Position numbers and translations under genes: made by a program. Below are positions 1-8,181 of a DNA stretch of 42,803 nt, piece after piece. Below the pieces are notes generated by a model. That model worked only from the letters and a program-made list of their open reading frames with translations, ran no database searches and had not been told where the DNA came from. Position 1 is the first letter of the stretch, and each line of letters opens with the position of its first letter. Origin of the DNA: Bacteroidales bacterium (GTDB lineage: Bacteria > Bacteroidota > Bacteroidia > Bacteroidales > UBA932); the NCBI GenBank assembly GCA_017473705.1, contig JAFUJQ010000008.1, forward strand, positions 1 to 42,803, written 5' to 3'.

Positions 1-1119
1 GAGGGAACTCCTGGCGGAAACCTTCTCTCGACACTCGCAGAGCAGAAGAGCTTCCTTCCGTCTGCATGTGGTGGCAAGGGTGCATGCGGACAGTGCAAGT
101 GCCGCGTGACCGAGGGTGGCGGAGAGATCCTCCCTACCGAGGTCGGCTTCTTCAACCGCAAGCAGATCGCTGCAAACTGGCGTCTCGGATGTCAGGTTAA
201 GATCAAGGAAGACATGTCAATCGAGGTTCCGGCTTCAGCGCTCAGCGTGAAGAAGTGGGAGTGCGAGGTTGTTTCAAACCACAATGTGGCTACATTCATC
301 AAGGAGTTCGTGGTGAAGCTTCCTGAGGGAGAGCACCTCAACTTCCAGTCAGGTGGATATATCCAGATCGACGTGCCTGCAGTTACAGTAGACTACAAGG
401 ATATCGACGTAGACGATCAGTATAAGGAAGATTGGGAGAAGATGGGTCTCAGGACTCTCAAGATGGTCAACCCTACTCCTACCGTTCGTGCATACTCGAT
501 GGCCTGCTACCCTGCAGAGGGCGACATCATCAAGCTCAACGTACGTATCGCAACTCCTCCATTCGACAGGGCTGCGGGCAAGTGGGTTGATGTGAACCCT
601 GGTATCTGCTCTTCATACATCTATTCTCTCAAGCCAGGTGACAAGATCACTATCTCAGGTCCTTACGGTGAGTTCTTCCTTCCAAAGGATCTCCCTGCAG
701 ACCAGGAGCTGATCTTCGTCGGTGGTGGTGCAGGTATGGCTCCTATGAGAAGCCACATCATGCATCTCTTCAAGACAGAGAAGACAGACCGCAAGGTGAA
801 CTTCTTCTATGGTGCGCGTGCGCTTAAAGAGGCATTCTACCTCGACGACTACCATGCAATCGAGAAGGAATTCCCTAACTTCAAGTTCCATCTTGCACTT
901 GACAGACCGGATCCAGAGGCTGATGCAGCAGGTGTTCCATACGTTGCAGGTTTCGTACACAATGTGATGTTCGAGACTTACCTCAAGCAGCATGAGAATC
1001 CAGAGGATGCGCTTTACCTCATGTGCGGACCTCCTATGATGGTCGGCGCGGTTGTAAACCTCCTCGACTCACTCGGAGTTCCACCAGAGAACATCCTCTA
1101 CGACAACTTCGGAGCATAA
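1..1119 (+). CDS. nqrF: Na+-translocating NADH:quinone reductase subunit F (5' truncated by window)
   Basis: NqrF is the NADH-oxidising subunit of the Na+-pumping NADH:quinone oxidoreductase in the inner membrane; it passes electrons from NADH through FAD and a 2Fe-2S centre. Codon 1 of the window is already in frame, and 372 residues are visible, so the N-terminal membrane anchor and the start lie upstream. The ferredoxin motif CGGKGACGQC (window residues 23-32) plus Cys64 supply the four cluster ligands. RAYS (163-166) is the FAD-binding motif, GGGAGMAP (241-248) the NADH-binding glycine loop and CGPPMM (about 342-347) the C-terminal reductase motif. The ending YDNFGA is typical of NqrF. 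nqrA-E are presumably just upstream. Codon use is strongly biased, as in highly expressed genes. A terminator follows 6 nt after the stop. Confidence 0.97.
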   Translation, partial: EGTPGGNLLSTLAEQKSFLPSACGGKGACGQCKCRVTEGGGEILPTEVGFFNRKQIAANWRLGCQVKIKEDMSIEVPASALSVKKWECEVVSNHNVATFIKEFVVKLPEGEHLNFQSGGYIQIDVPAVTVDYKDIDVDDQYKEDWEKMGLRTLKMVNPTPTVRAYSMACYPAEGDIIKLNVRIATPPFDRAAGKWVDVNPGICSSYIYSLKPGDKITISGPYGEFFLPKDLPADQELIFVGGGAGMAPMRSHIMHLFKTEKTDRKVNFFYGARALKEAFYLDDYHAIEKEFPNFKFHLALDRPDPEADAAGVPYVAGFVHNVMFETYLKQHENPEDALYLMCGPPMMVGAVVNLLDSLGVPPENILYDNFGA

Positions 1120-1125
1120 CGCAAA

Positions 1126-1152
1126 AGAGCCAGCATGACCGCTGGCTCTTTC
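1126..1152 (+). terminator. Rho-independent terminator of nqrF
   Basis: AGAGCCAGC (1126-1134) and GCTGGCTCT (1141-1149) form a 9-bp perfect stem with a 6-nt loop, followed by a short T-rich run. It sits directly after the nqrF stop codon. Confidence 0.85.
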
Positions 1153-1173
1153 TATATATGTCTATATGGTAAG

Positions 1174-1327
1174 TTTGGCTTGGTTTCGTCGGAAGAAGTT
1201 CCGAATTCATCTCTCTCAGCGAAAGCGATGGGTCCCAACCGGCGGGCTAAAGCCCTACTGCTCAGGCACGAATGTCCACCGGACATTCTCTAACGGCCAT
1301 CGCGACCGTTCACGAGGTCATGGACCT
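1174..1327. repeat. Structured dispersed repeat, copy 1
   Basis: This shares 83 of 84 bases with copy 2 over 1234-1317 versus 21307-21390, and both copies start with TTTGGCTTGGTTTCGTCGGA. Predicted hairpins in order: TCGGAA-GAAG-TTCCGA, GGGCT-AA-AGCCC, and GAATGTCC-ACC-GGACATTC (1270-1288). The CCC/GGG hairpin seen in copies 2 and 3 is degenerate here. It lies between the convergent nqrF and opine-dehydrogenase-like genes. I see no protein-coding potential; a short open frame crossing it looks accidental. Confidence 0.85.
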
Positions 1328-1334
1328 CTTTGTG

Positions 1335-2345
1335 TTATAATTTACTGATGCCCCATTGGTAGACTTCGTCTATGACCGGGGTTGAGATGTTGTGTGAATG
1401 AGCAAGCTGCCAGATGTATCTTAAGCCGTATGGGAAGTCTTCGGTGAAGTAGCGGCTCTTGAAGTCCGGTATCCATCCGTCTTCGGTCTGGATCATAGGC
1501 GATGTTATGCCTTTGAAACCTGCTATCGATGATAGTTTTGCGGCAAGCGACTTAGCGTCATGACTTTCGTAATAGTCTAGAATCGTCGGAAGATATCCTT
1601 CCGTTACAGGAAGCACCTTCAACAGGTTGAAGAACTCATGGTCCATCTTTATCAGGACATCTGCAGCCTCGACTGTCCAGTCTTCATAGAAGTTGACCAT
1701 ACGAGGATAAGCTCTGCCTTCGTTTTCCCTGCCGAACATTGTATACAGACGTGAAGTATGCAGAAGAGGATTGCTGTTGGTAAGGCTCGCTTCATAATAG
1801 TTTTTCAGCAGATGCACCGGCCTCTGGAACCATTCTGAAATCACATCGGCGAACTCACGCTTCTGCCCATCCGTAACATTCTCTACAGCAATATGATAGC
1901 AAGGCTTATATCCTAAAAGGTTGGCGGATCTTCCGTATTCGTTCACACGGCATATGAAAGGAACTCTCTGAAAACCCCATAGAGGCTGGTGTGGTGAAAG
2001 AATCTTGAGAGCTTCGAAGAAGAAGCCGGTGGATGAGAACACGCTGCCGACATAGGCGTCCGTTTTAAGATATGGCTTTATCCTTTCCAGCTCCGACGCA
2101 ATCATAAAGCCAGGATAGCAGAACAGGACGACATCCGCATTTGAAATGACCTCCGCCGGATTTCCACTTACTGCAGTCAGGTGGCCTGTCAGCGTTTCAG
2201 ACTCCGGAAGCAAGACTTCGATATCTTTATTCCATCTGTCCGGACTTCCTGTCAGAATATTCACCTCTGCCTTGCCTTTTGACGACAGCCAGCCGGCGAT
2301 GACATGGCCAAGTGAGCCTCCACCGCATAAACATATCTTCTTCAT
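1335..2345 (-). CDS. Opine/octopine-dehydrogenase-like NAD(P)-dependent oxidoreductase
   Basis: The 336-residue protein opens with a Rossmann motif, CGGGSLGH (7-14), and carries the octopine/nopaline dehydrogenase signature SNPLLHTSRLY (191-201, with His196), followed by Asp235 in a MDHEF stretch. Known members reductively condense the amino group of an amino acid with a 2-oxo acid such as pyruvate. It is the last gene of a six-gene minus-strand operon, and its ATG follows the previous stop by one base (TAAGATG), so translation is probably coupled. Inference: in this glycan locus it may N-alkylate the amine handled by the fused nucleotidyltransferase/aminotransferase, or make an opine-like polysaccharide substituent. 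The family call is good; the substrate is unknown. Confidence 0.8.
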   Translation of the reverse strand: MKKICLCGGGSLGHVIAGWLSSKGKAEVNILTGSPDRWNKDIEVLLPESETLTGHLTAVSGNPAEVISNADVVLFCYPGFMIASELERIKPYLKTDAYVGSVFSSTGFFFEALKILSPHQPLWGFQRVPFICRVNEYGRSANLLGYKPCYHIAVENVTDGQKREFADVISEWFQRPVHLLKNYYEASLTNSNPLLHTSRLYTMFGRENEGRAYPRMVNFYEDWTVEAADVLIKMDHEFFNLLKVLPVTEGYLPTILDYYESHDAKSLAAKLSSIAGFKGITSPMIQTEDGWIPDFKSRYFTEDFPYGLRYIWQLAHSHNISTPVIDEVYQWGISKL

Positions 2346-2346
2346 C

Positions 2347-4158
2347 TTATAGCGACTTTAGGGCTTCTATCAACCTATGGTTATCTTCCCTGTTGCGGAT
2401 TGCTATCCGGATATAGCTTCTTCCGGCAAAGACTTTCTTCGTGCTGCAGTCTTTTATAAGGATGTTATGTTCGTTCAACAGGCGTACTGCAAGACCATAT
2501 GACCCGTATGGAGGCAGAACCTCACATAGGAAATAGTTTGATTCGCTGTCAAAGACACGCAGGTAAGGGACTGACATCAACTCTTCCTTGAACACTTCCC
2601 TCTCCTTCCGGAACTTCAGCGCTGCCTTTCTGTAATCTCCCTCGTGCTTGGTGTATATCTGCATGAAGAATTCCGCAAATGAGTTCAGATTCCATATCGA
2701 CACATCCTTCTTTACAAAGGAGATCAGTTCCTTGTCTGCCGACGCCATTATACCCAGACGAAGTCCCGGAACGCCATAAGACTTGGAAATGCTTTTCACG
2801 ACAATCATGTCTGGGAACTGTTCAAGGACATCATTACGCAGCAATGTGTTCTGAGGGAACTCTGTGCTGAAGTCCACGAAGGACTCGTCAACCACGAGTC
2901 TTATGCCTTCGGCCTGGCACCATGAAGCCAGCATCAGGACATCATTATACGGAAGGTAGTTTCCCGACGGATTGTCCGGATTGATCAAGAGAAGTGTCTC
3001 CGGCCTGTGCTTTGAAAAATATTCAATCACATCATCAGCCGTATAGTGGAAATCTTCCGTCTGAGGGACAAATATCTCCAGAGAATCTGCCGAACGTCTG
3101 TTAGGATATTCCTCGAAAGTAGGATATATCACGCCCATGCGACCCTCAACCTTCTCCATCAGGCTCTTGATCAGCTCTGCAGCGCCATTGCCGGGAACAA
3201 TGTATTCCTGCTTGACACCGAAACACTTGCCGGCAAGAAGAGAATTGACATACATGCCGGACGGATACTCCGTCAGGAGAGTGTCGAAGTTGGCCCGCAT
3301 CTCATCCTTGAGATGTCTCGACGGGAAATAAGGGTTCACAAGATAGCAGTAGTCCAGCATTCCCGGGAATCTCCAATAACCTCCGAAACGTTTCATATAA
3401 AGTCTGTGATGCTCCTCATCAGAAGCAAAGAGAGCCTCAGCTATATCCAGGTCCTGTATGTCGTCAATCTCATACCACCTCTCGTTCGAGATCGGAAGAG
3501 CCTTGAGGTCTGAGTTCTCAAGCATGCATATGACCCTCAGTACTTGCTCGTAATATTCATTATTGCCGAGAGCAGCGCAATATGCATCAAGGAAAGGCAC
3601 ATATTTATGCTGAAGGAAGTCCTTGCTGAACTTATAGAGGTTGACGGTCTTGTAATAGAATTCCACATCGGAATACTTGAAGGCCTTCTTAGGGACAAAA
3701 TTCACGACATTGTTCTCGTCGTCTATCCTCACCATAGTTCCGTCCATCCATGTCTGGTATTTCGCTACAAGCGCAATATTCGGATGCGGGTTGTCCATTA
3801 TGAGGGGAAACATCCTGTCATCCAGAATAAGGTCCGACTCTATCAGCAGGGTGTCATCTTCCAGAAGCCTGTCCTTGGTGAGAGCAAGTGAGTAGATGTT
3901 ATTGGTCTTGTCATAGATGGGATTTTCAACATACTCGATATTGAGTCTGCCGGCATAACGGTCACCGATATGTTCTACAAGGTTCGCGCCCTTGTATCCT
4001 ACCACGATTATGACCCTTGTCAGGTCAAGGCGGCTCAGCTGGGTCAGGAGTCTGTCAATCAGAGTGACTCCGTTGACCTGCACCATGCATTTGGTGTTAT
4101 CTTTTGTAAGCTCCTTAAGGCGCTTACCCATACCGGCGGCAAGAATTATTGCTTGCAT
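2347..4158 (-). CDS. LicC-like nucleotidyltransferase fused to a HisC/CobD-like PLP aminotransferase/decarboxylase
   Basis: Two enzymes lie in one 603-residue chain. Residues 1 to about 245 are a nucleotidyltransferase: it starts AIILAAGMGKRLKELTKD (3-20), with Lys23 and an acidic ESD (107-109), resembling CTP:phosphocholine and CTP:phosphonate cytidylyltransferases. Residues about 265-603 are a fold-type I PLP domain close to histidinol-phosphate aminotransferase and threonine-phosphate decarboxylase: NPDNPSGN (393-400), DES (424-426), PLP lysine K459 in SISKSYGVPGLRLG, and Arg467. Known PntC-AEPT proteins also join a cytidylyltransferase to a transaminase, but I recall their PLP half as the PhnW type. 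No PEP mutase is visible here. Inference: it makes or converts a phospho-amino-alcohol and activates it as a CDP derivative for LicD downstream of the same promoter. Substrate unproven. Confidence 0.85.
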   Translation of the reverse strand: MQAIILAAGMGKRLKELTKDNTKCMVQVNGVTLIDRLLTQLSRLDLTRVIIVVGYKGANLVEHIGDRYAGRLNIEYVENPIYDKTNNIYSLALTKDRLLEDDTLLIESDLILDDRMFPLIMDNPHPNIALVAKYQTWMDGTMVRIDDENNVVNFVPKKAFKYSDVEFYYKTVNLYKFSKDFLQHKYVPFLDAYCAALGNNEYYEQVLRVICMLENSDLKALPISNERWYEIDDIQDLDIAEALFASDEEHHRLYMKRFGGYWRFPGMLDYCYLVNPYFPSRHLKDEMRANFDTLLTEYPSGMYVNSLLAGKCFGVKQEYIVPGNGAAELIKSLMEKVEGRMGVIYPTFEEYPNRRSADSLEIFVPQTEDFHYTADDVIEYFSKHRPETLLLINPDNPSGNYLPYNDVLMLASWCQAEGIRLVVDESFVDFSTEFPQNTLLRNDVLEQFPDMIVVKSISKSYGVPGLRLGIMASADKELISFVKKDVSIWNLNSFAEFFMQIYTKHEGDYRKAALKFRKEREVFKEELMSVPYLRVFDSESNYFLCEVLPPYGSYGLAVRLLNEHNILIKDCSTKKVFAGRSYIRIAIRNREDNHRLIEALKSL

Positions 4159-4160
4159 AA

Positions 4161-5099
4161 TTATCTATTTATGAAAAAGGCACAACATTTAACAAAAATC
4201 TGGAGCGGCACCCAGACATCAGACCCAGACTTTATCCTGGCCTTGCGTATCTCGGAGGCGAGATAAGGATACTTGTCGAAAAGGTCCAGGCCATAGGCAA
4301 TGGAATACCATCCGGCCTGCATGAGTATGTCATCCGAGAGCACAGCTACAGGATTGCTTTCCGGAGCGTGGTCCCGGTATAGCTCATAAAGGTTCAGGAA
4401 ATTCATCGCATACTCGTTCTTCCTTCTCTTCCTGCCCTGACGTGTGATTGAAGACGGATTGTTCTTTCTGTAATGGTACACATCCATGTCCAGATATGCA
4501 ATGCTTTGAGCATATCCCACCAGCTGAACTGACAGAAAACAATCCTCTGCGTATGAATATAACGGATGATGCACATGCTCATAGAGACTCTTCTTCACAC
4601 ATTTGTTGCAAAGGGTTCCAAAAGCCCTGTGGTTATACATGTTCCTTATATACTCGTCCTTCCGCTCAATGGAATATTCCCTTTCCTTCTTGACAGAAGA
4701 ACGGTTTGAATACTCCTTCACATAGTTGAAATATATGATGTCCGCATCGGTCTCACGGCATTTAGCCGCTATCGCTTCCATCGAGCCGGGAGAAAGCCAG
4801 TCATCCGGATCAACGTGATATATATAATCTCCGGCAGCATGCTCAAGTCCTGTCTTTCTTGCTGCCGGAAGACCCGCATTCTCTTTATCCACTATCAGGA
4901 TCTGCTCTCTCAGATGCGGATATTTAGAATCTATGAGTTCATTAAGGACTTCCATCGACCTGTCCTTGGTCCCATCATTCACAAACACATACTGCACATC
5001 AGGAGATGACTGGCCGAATACGGAATCCGCAAACTCCGAAATATATCTTTCAACACCGTACACAGGTATGATCATGGATATCAATGCTGACTTTTCCAT
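4161..5099 (-). CDS. Glycosyltransferase family 2
   Basis: This GT-A glycosyltransferase is predicted to act on the cytoplasmic face of the membrane in surface polysaccharide assembly. I start it at the ATG at 5099 (MEKSALISMIIPVYG), giving 312 residues; this ATG follows the stop of the preceding gene by one base (TAAGATG). The upstream in-frame ATG at 5147 would overlap the Stealth gene by 47 bases and only adds a non-GT2 tail. Visible motifs: ISMIIPVYG at the N terminus, YVFVNDGTKD (nucleotide binding), and the metal-binding DPDDW (97-101). The donor and acceptor sugars cannot be read from the sequence. Confidence 0.92.
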   Translation of the reverse strand: MEKSALISMIIPVYGVERYISEFADSVFGQSSPDVQYVFVNDGTKDRSMEVLNELIDSKYPHLREQILIVDKENAGLPAARKTGLEHAAGDYIYHVDPDDWLSPGSMEAIAAKCRETDADIIYFNYVKEYSNRSSVKKEREYSIERKDEYIRNMYNHRAFGTLCNKCVKKSLYEHVHHPLYSYAEDCFLSVQLVGYAQSIAYLDMDVYHYRKNNPSSITRQGRKRRKNEYAMNFLNLYELYRDHAPESNPVAVLSDDILMQAGWYSIAYGLDLFDKYPYLASEIRKARIKSGSDVWVPLQIFVKCCAFFINR

Positions 5100-5100
5100 C

Positions 5101-5982
5101 TTACTTCTCGTATTTAGACTTGGAAGGGAAAACTGATTCGAATGCATCTATGATGGCGCTGTGCAGATTCTCATAACGTTCCTCGCTGAGATGCACATCA
5201 TTGATGCACACGAGGTTGCGTGTCGGCTTGCGCAGGAAAGCACGAAGGCTTTCCGGAGAAGCCACCGCAACTGAAAAGTGCTTGTTGGAGATCTTGTGAT
5301 GTAGGATCAGGCCTTTATAGTTCATATAATCCAGGAAGAGATACTGATTGAGATTCTCTTCCGTACGCGTTCTTGTTGCAGATGTCTTGCGTATTTCATC
5401 CTCGACAAGGGCATACAGTTCCTCACACTGGCTCTTGAGCATCGGTGAGCATATATGCTGAGGACGGGTGAAGAAGCAGGATGGCTTAAGGCCCATGGCC
5501 TTGCGCGCCAGCCTGTCTGAGTTACGACATATCTTCTTATACATTCCTGATGCAAAGAAATGTCTGTAATAGCCTATGACAGCCTTGCCGTCACGGAAGA
5601 AATCCTCCGGTCTGCAATCCCCTACCGGAAACATGTCGTCATTGAAGTATAGATATTCCTCATCAAGACCAGGAATCCTGTGCAGATGCATCTCTATGGG
5701 ATTACAGTTGAACGTAGGCAGGAACTCTGCCGGTATTATATCCTTATGCAGAACTATCTTCAGATTGTCACAATCTGCCCATTCAGGAACCTGAGATGGG
5801 TGCGACACCACAAGATATACATTCCTTATGAAAGGCATCCTGCATTCTATGCCCCTGAGCAGGTATTTGAGCGTTCCCCAGTCGCGGAACCTCTTCTGCA
5901 TCACCGGGACATTTGTCGTCTTCTCATAATCCTGCTTCCATATAGGATCGTTTCCGTTCACATATGTTATCACTGCATCCAT
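5101..5982 (-). CDS. Stealth-family hexose-1-phosphate transferase (capsular polysaccharide phosphotransferase)
   Basis: Stealth proteins transfer sugar-1-phosphate from a nucleotide sugar to build phosphodiester-linked capsule or wall polymers. All four conserved regions are visible: CR1 DAVITYVNGNDPIW (2-15), CR2 from RFRDWGTLKYLLRGIE through EEYLYFNDDMF, CR3 FFTRPQHICSPMLK with an ENLNQYLFLDY stretch, and CR4 VCINDVH near the C terminus. At 293 residues it is a compact member. A GGAGAATAA ribosome-site candidate overlaps the stop of licD. It suggests that the polymer made by this operon contains hexose-phosphate linkages. Confidence 0.9.
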   Translation of the reverse strand: MDAVITYVNGNDPIWKQDYEKTTNVPVMQKRFRDWGTLKYLLRGIECRMPFIRNVYLVVSHPSQVPEWADCDNLKIVLHKDIIPAEFLPTFNCNPIEMHLHRIPGLDEEYLYFNDDMFPVGDCRPEDFFRDGKAVIGYYRHFFASGMYKKICRNSDRLARKAMGLKPSCFFTRPQHICSPMLKSQCEELYALVEDEIRKTSATRTRTEENLNQYLFLDYMNYKGLILHHKISNKHFSVAVASPESLRAFLRKPTRNLVCINDVHLSEERYENLHSAIIDAFESVFPSKSKYEK

Positions 5983-5990
5983 AAACGCAA

Positions 5991-6788
5991 TTATTCTCCA
6001 AATATTTCTTTTATATACAACGGATAGTGCATAGACTTCCTTATCTTCTCCTCAGACGGGAGCTTCCTCCAGTCACCATATATATTTGTGAGGTATGAGT
6101 CAACATTGGCCGGCACCGGGAATTCAATGCCCTCAAACTCCATCTTTGACAGAGGGAAGATGTCCTTCTCATAGAAACAGCTCTTGTAGAAGCCCGCTCC
6201 AAGGCTGATCCTGTATTGGTCTTTCGGGTTTATCTTACCAACAAGCCTGCAGAACGGTATCAGCAGGTTGAAGTTTATGAACTGGACCACCTTGTTCGCA
6301 AAATGTCTCACCGACGCCTTCTTTATATGCTGAGTAGGATTTATCATATTGAGATAGAAGAACTTGGCCATATGAGACGCGAAGCGGTTAGACTTCTCTA
6401 TGTAAAAGACATCAAGGCCGACTCCCTGATATTTGAAATACTGAGACCTGGGGTCTGTCGAAGCGACAGGATCGCTCTTCTTCCGGAACTTTCCGAACAC
6501 ATTCACATGGTCCGGATCTGTCTTCAGACACTGATAGAAATAATCCTCGCTGTCCAGCTCCACAAGAACCTTCTCAAGCTTTCTGTAATCCTCTTCATAC
6601 ATGGTGACATCCATGTCGTCATCCCATGGAATGAAACCCTTGTGACGAGCCGCTCCAAGCAATGTACCCGAGCACAGCCACCATTTTATATCGTGCTTCG
6701 CGCATATTTCTGCAAATGCGACCAACACCTTCAGCATTTCCTTCTGGTCCCTTCGGAGGGCAGACCCTTCTGGATTATACTCTCTCAT
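5991..6788 (-). CDS. licD: LicD-family phosphotransferase
   Basis: LicD proteins transfer phosphocholine or related phospho-amino-alcohols from a CDP carrier to surface glycans. The diagnostic block runs from WWLCSGTLLGAARHKG to FIPWDDDMDVTM (36-63) and contains the acidic metal-binding DDDMD. The protein has 265 residues, usual for the family. It lies in the same operon as the LicC-like nucleotidyltransferase, which would supply the activated donor; that pairing is the main argument for phospho-linked decoration. The transferred group may be phosphocholine, phosphoethanolamine, aminopropanol phosphate or aminoethylphosphonate. Confidence 0.92.
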   Translation of the reverse strand: MREYNPEGSALRRDQKEMLKVLVAFAEICAKHDIKWWLCSGTLLGAARHKGFIPWDDDMDVTMYEEDYRKLEKVLVELDSEDYFYQCLKTDPDHVNVFGKFRKKSDPVASTDPRSQYFKYQGVGLDVFYIEKSNRFASHMAKFFYLNMINPTQHIKKASVRHFANKVVQFINFNLLIPFCRLVGKINPKDQYRISLGAGFYKSCFYEKDIFPLSKMEFEGIEFPVPANVDSYLTNIYGDWRKLPSEEKIRKSMHYPLYIKEIFGE

Positions 6789-6799
6789 ATCTACATAAA

Positions 6800-7963
6800 T
6801 TATTGAATGACAAGCATGTCAAACAGTTTTTTCCATTTTTCGGCTATTACTTCCGGGGCATACTCCGAACGTTTCCGTACGGCGTTCACCCTTATCTTCA
6901 TCTGTTCATCCGCATCCATAGACGCCACTTTGATGAGCGTTTCCGCAAACTTTGCCTCATCGAAGGCCGGAACAGCAAAACCGCACTCTCCGTCCAAGAT
7001 CGCCCTTATTCCCGAAGTCGCATCAAACGCCACTCCGATGCATCCCTGCGCCTGTCCTTCGGTCAGGGCCAGAGGCCAGCCTTCCGTTTCCGATGTAAGG
7101 CATACTATCGACGCCTTACGGTAATACCCGGCCACATCCCTCTGCATTCCCTCAAATGACACTCTCTCAAGTTTCAATTCCGCCGCCAGACTTCTCAGCA
7201 TCTTGCCGTCACGTCCGTCGCCGACCAAGACAAGTCTCCAGCCGTCAAGGACCGGTTCAACCTTCGCCCATATGCGCAGAAGCCTGTCTATGCGCTTGGA
7301 CCAGTTTTCAAATCTTCCGCAGAAAAGGACGGTCTTCTCCTTTTCATAGCAGACATCCGTAACCGGCAGTTCTGCATTCTCTATCGCATATATATGCGCA
7401 CCCGAGTCATCAAGGCCAAGAGTCTCGATGACTTCCTTGCGATATGATCCGCATAATACGGTATAGGCATCATTGAGCACATAGTCCCTCACCGTCCTTT
7501 CCTTTGCCATCTTCATGGCAAGCGTCCCGTCCTCGAACCTGCGTCTGTTCCACAGATGCCACATAAGGCGGCGGACCAGACCTTTCTGTCTGCGATGCAT
7601 GATGACATGCCGCTGCCAGAACGGTTCCCCATGGCAAGCGATCACGGTCTTGCATCCGGTCCTCTCCTTTATGCCTTCGATCCCGGGAAGAGACTTTCCC
7701 ACCTGCACCAGGACATCTATATTGTCTGACACCACATATGACTCCACCACCTTCGTCCGTCCGGCCGTCCTGGCCTGAGATGGAAGAGTCCTTACAGTCA
7801 GAATATCATTGACATCATCACTTAAAAGGCCTTCCGACACCCTCGTAGCATATACGAAAACACGATAGCCGTCAAAACGTTTCAGGTATCTGGCGATATC
7901 GATTGTCACCCTCTCCGCTCCACCGGCAGGGAAACTGTTATGTATGAATGCAATGCTGACCAT
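6800..7963 (-). CDS. Glycosyltransferase family 4 (GT-B)
   Basis: First gene of the minus-strand glycan operon. Starting at the ATG at 7963 (MVSIAFIHNSFPAGGAERV) gives 387 residues and the standard GT4 N terminus with the GGAERV motif. A start 54 bases upstream would lie beyond a promoter-like TATCTTTG box and only adds unrelated residues. The C-terminal half has FCGRFENWSKRIDRLL, the VLVGDG strand, and the nucleotide-sugar-binding SETEGWPLALTEGQAQG with the E-x7-E pattern. It is a retaining transferase acting at the cytoplasmic membrane face; sugar unknown. Confidence 0.92.
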   Translation of the reverse strand: MVSIAFIHNSFPAGGAERVTIDIARYLKRFDGYRVFVYATRVSEGLLSDDVNDILTVRTLPSQARTAGRTKVVESYVVSDNIDVLVQVGKSLPGIEGIKERTGCKTVIACHGEPFWQRHVIMHRRQKGLVRRLMWHLWNRRRFEDGTLAMKMAKERTVRDYVLNDAYTVLCGSYRKEVIETLGLDDSGAHIYAIENAELPVTDVCYEKEKTVLFCGRFENWSKRIDRLLRIWAKVEPVLDGWRLVLVGDGRDGKMLRSLAAELKLERVSFEGMQRDVAGYYRKASIVCLTSETEGWPLALTEGQAQGCIGVAFDATSGIRAILDGECGFAVPAFDEAKFAETLIKVASMDADEQMKIRVNAVRKRSEYAPEVIAEKWKKLFDMLVIQ

Positions 7964-7974
7964 ATAAAATCTTT

Positions 7975-7982
7975 CAAAGATA
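7975..7982 (-). promoter_or_regulatory. -7 box of the glycan operon
   Basis: The minus strand reads TATCTTTG, matching the Bacteroidetes TAnnTTTG element, 11 nt upstream of the chosen GT4 start. I see no convincing -33 TTTG. The short leader supports the 7963 start. Confidence 0.5.
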
Positions 7983-8017
7983 CAGTATTTTTTACGGACT
8001 TCATAGAACAGAATCAC

Positions 8018-8181
8018 CTCAGAGCGAGGAAAATTGCTTAAAAAGATTTTTTATAGTGTATAAAATAAATTTTTAGCAGGTTAAAATAAATTTAAAATTA
8101 TAAAAAAGAGAAAAATCTGAAGTTTCTTTTTTACAATCGCTCCGTCATATGCTCCCTTCGACATAGATTTGCGAAAAAAAG
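8018..8181. other. AT-rich divergent intergenic region
   Basis: The spacer between the divergent glycan and fimbrial operons is markedly AT-rich, especially 8035-8125. The plus strand carries TAGATTTG (8164-8171), a good -7 match, 10 nt before the start of the DUF3575-like gene. No clear -33 box, repeat or small ORF is apparent. Confidence 0.5.

Noticed and set aside
1166-1348. 60-codon open frame through repeat copy 1
   Set aside because: Copy 2 does not keep an equivalent frame and the hairpins explain the sequence better as a structured element.
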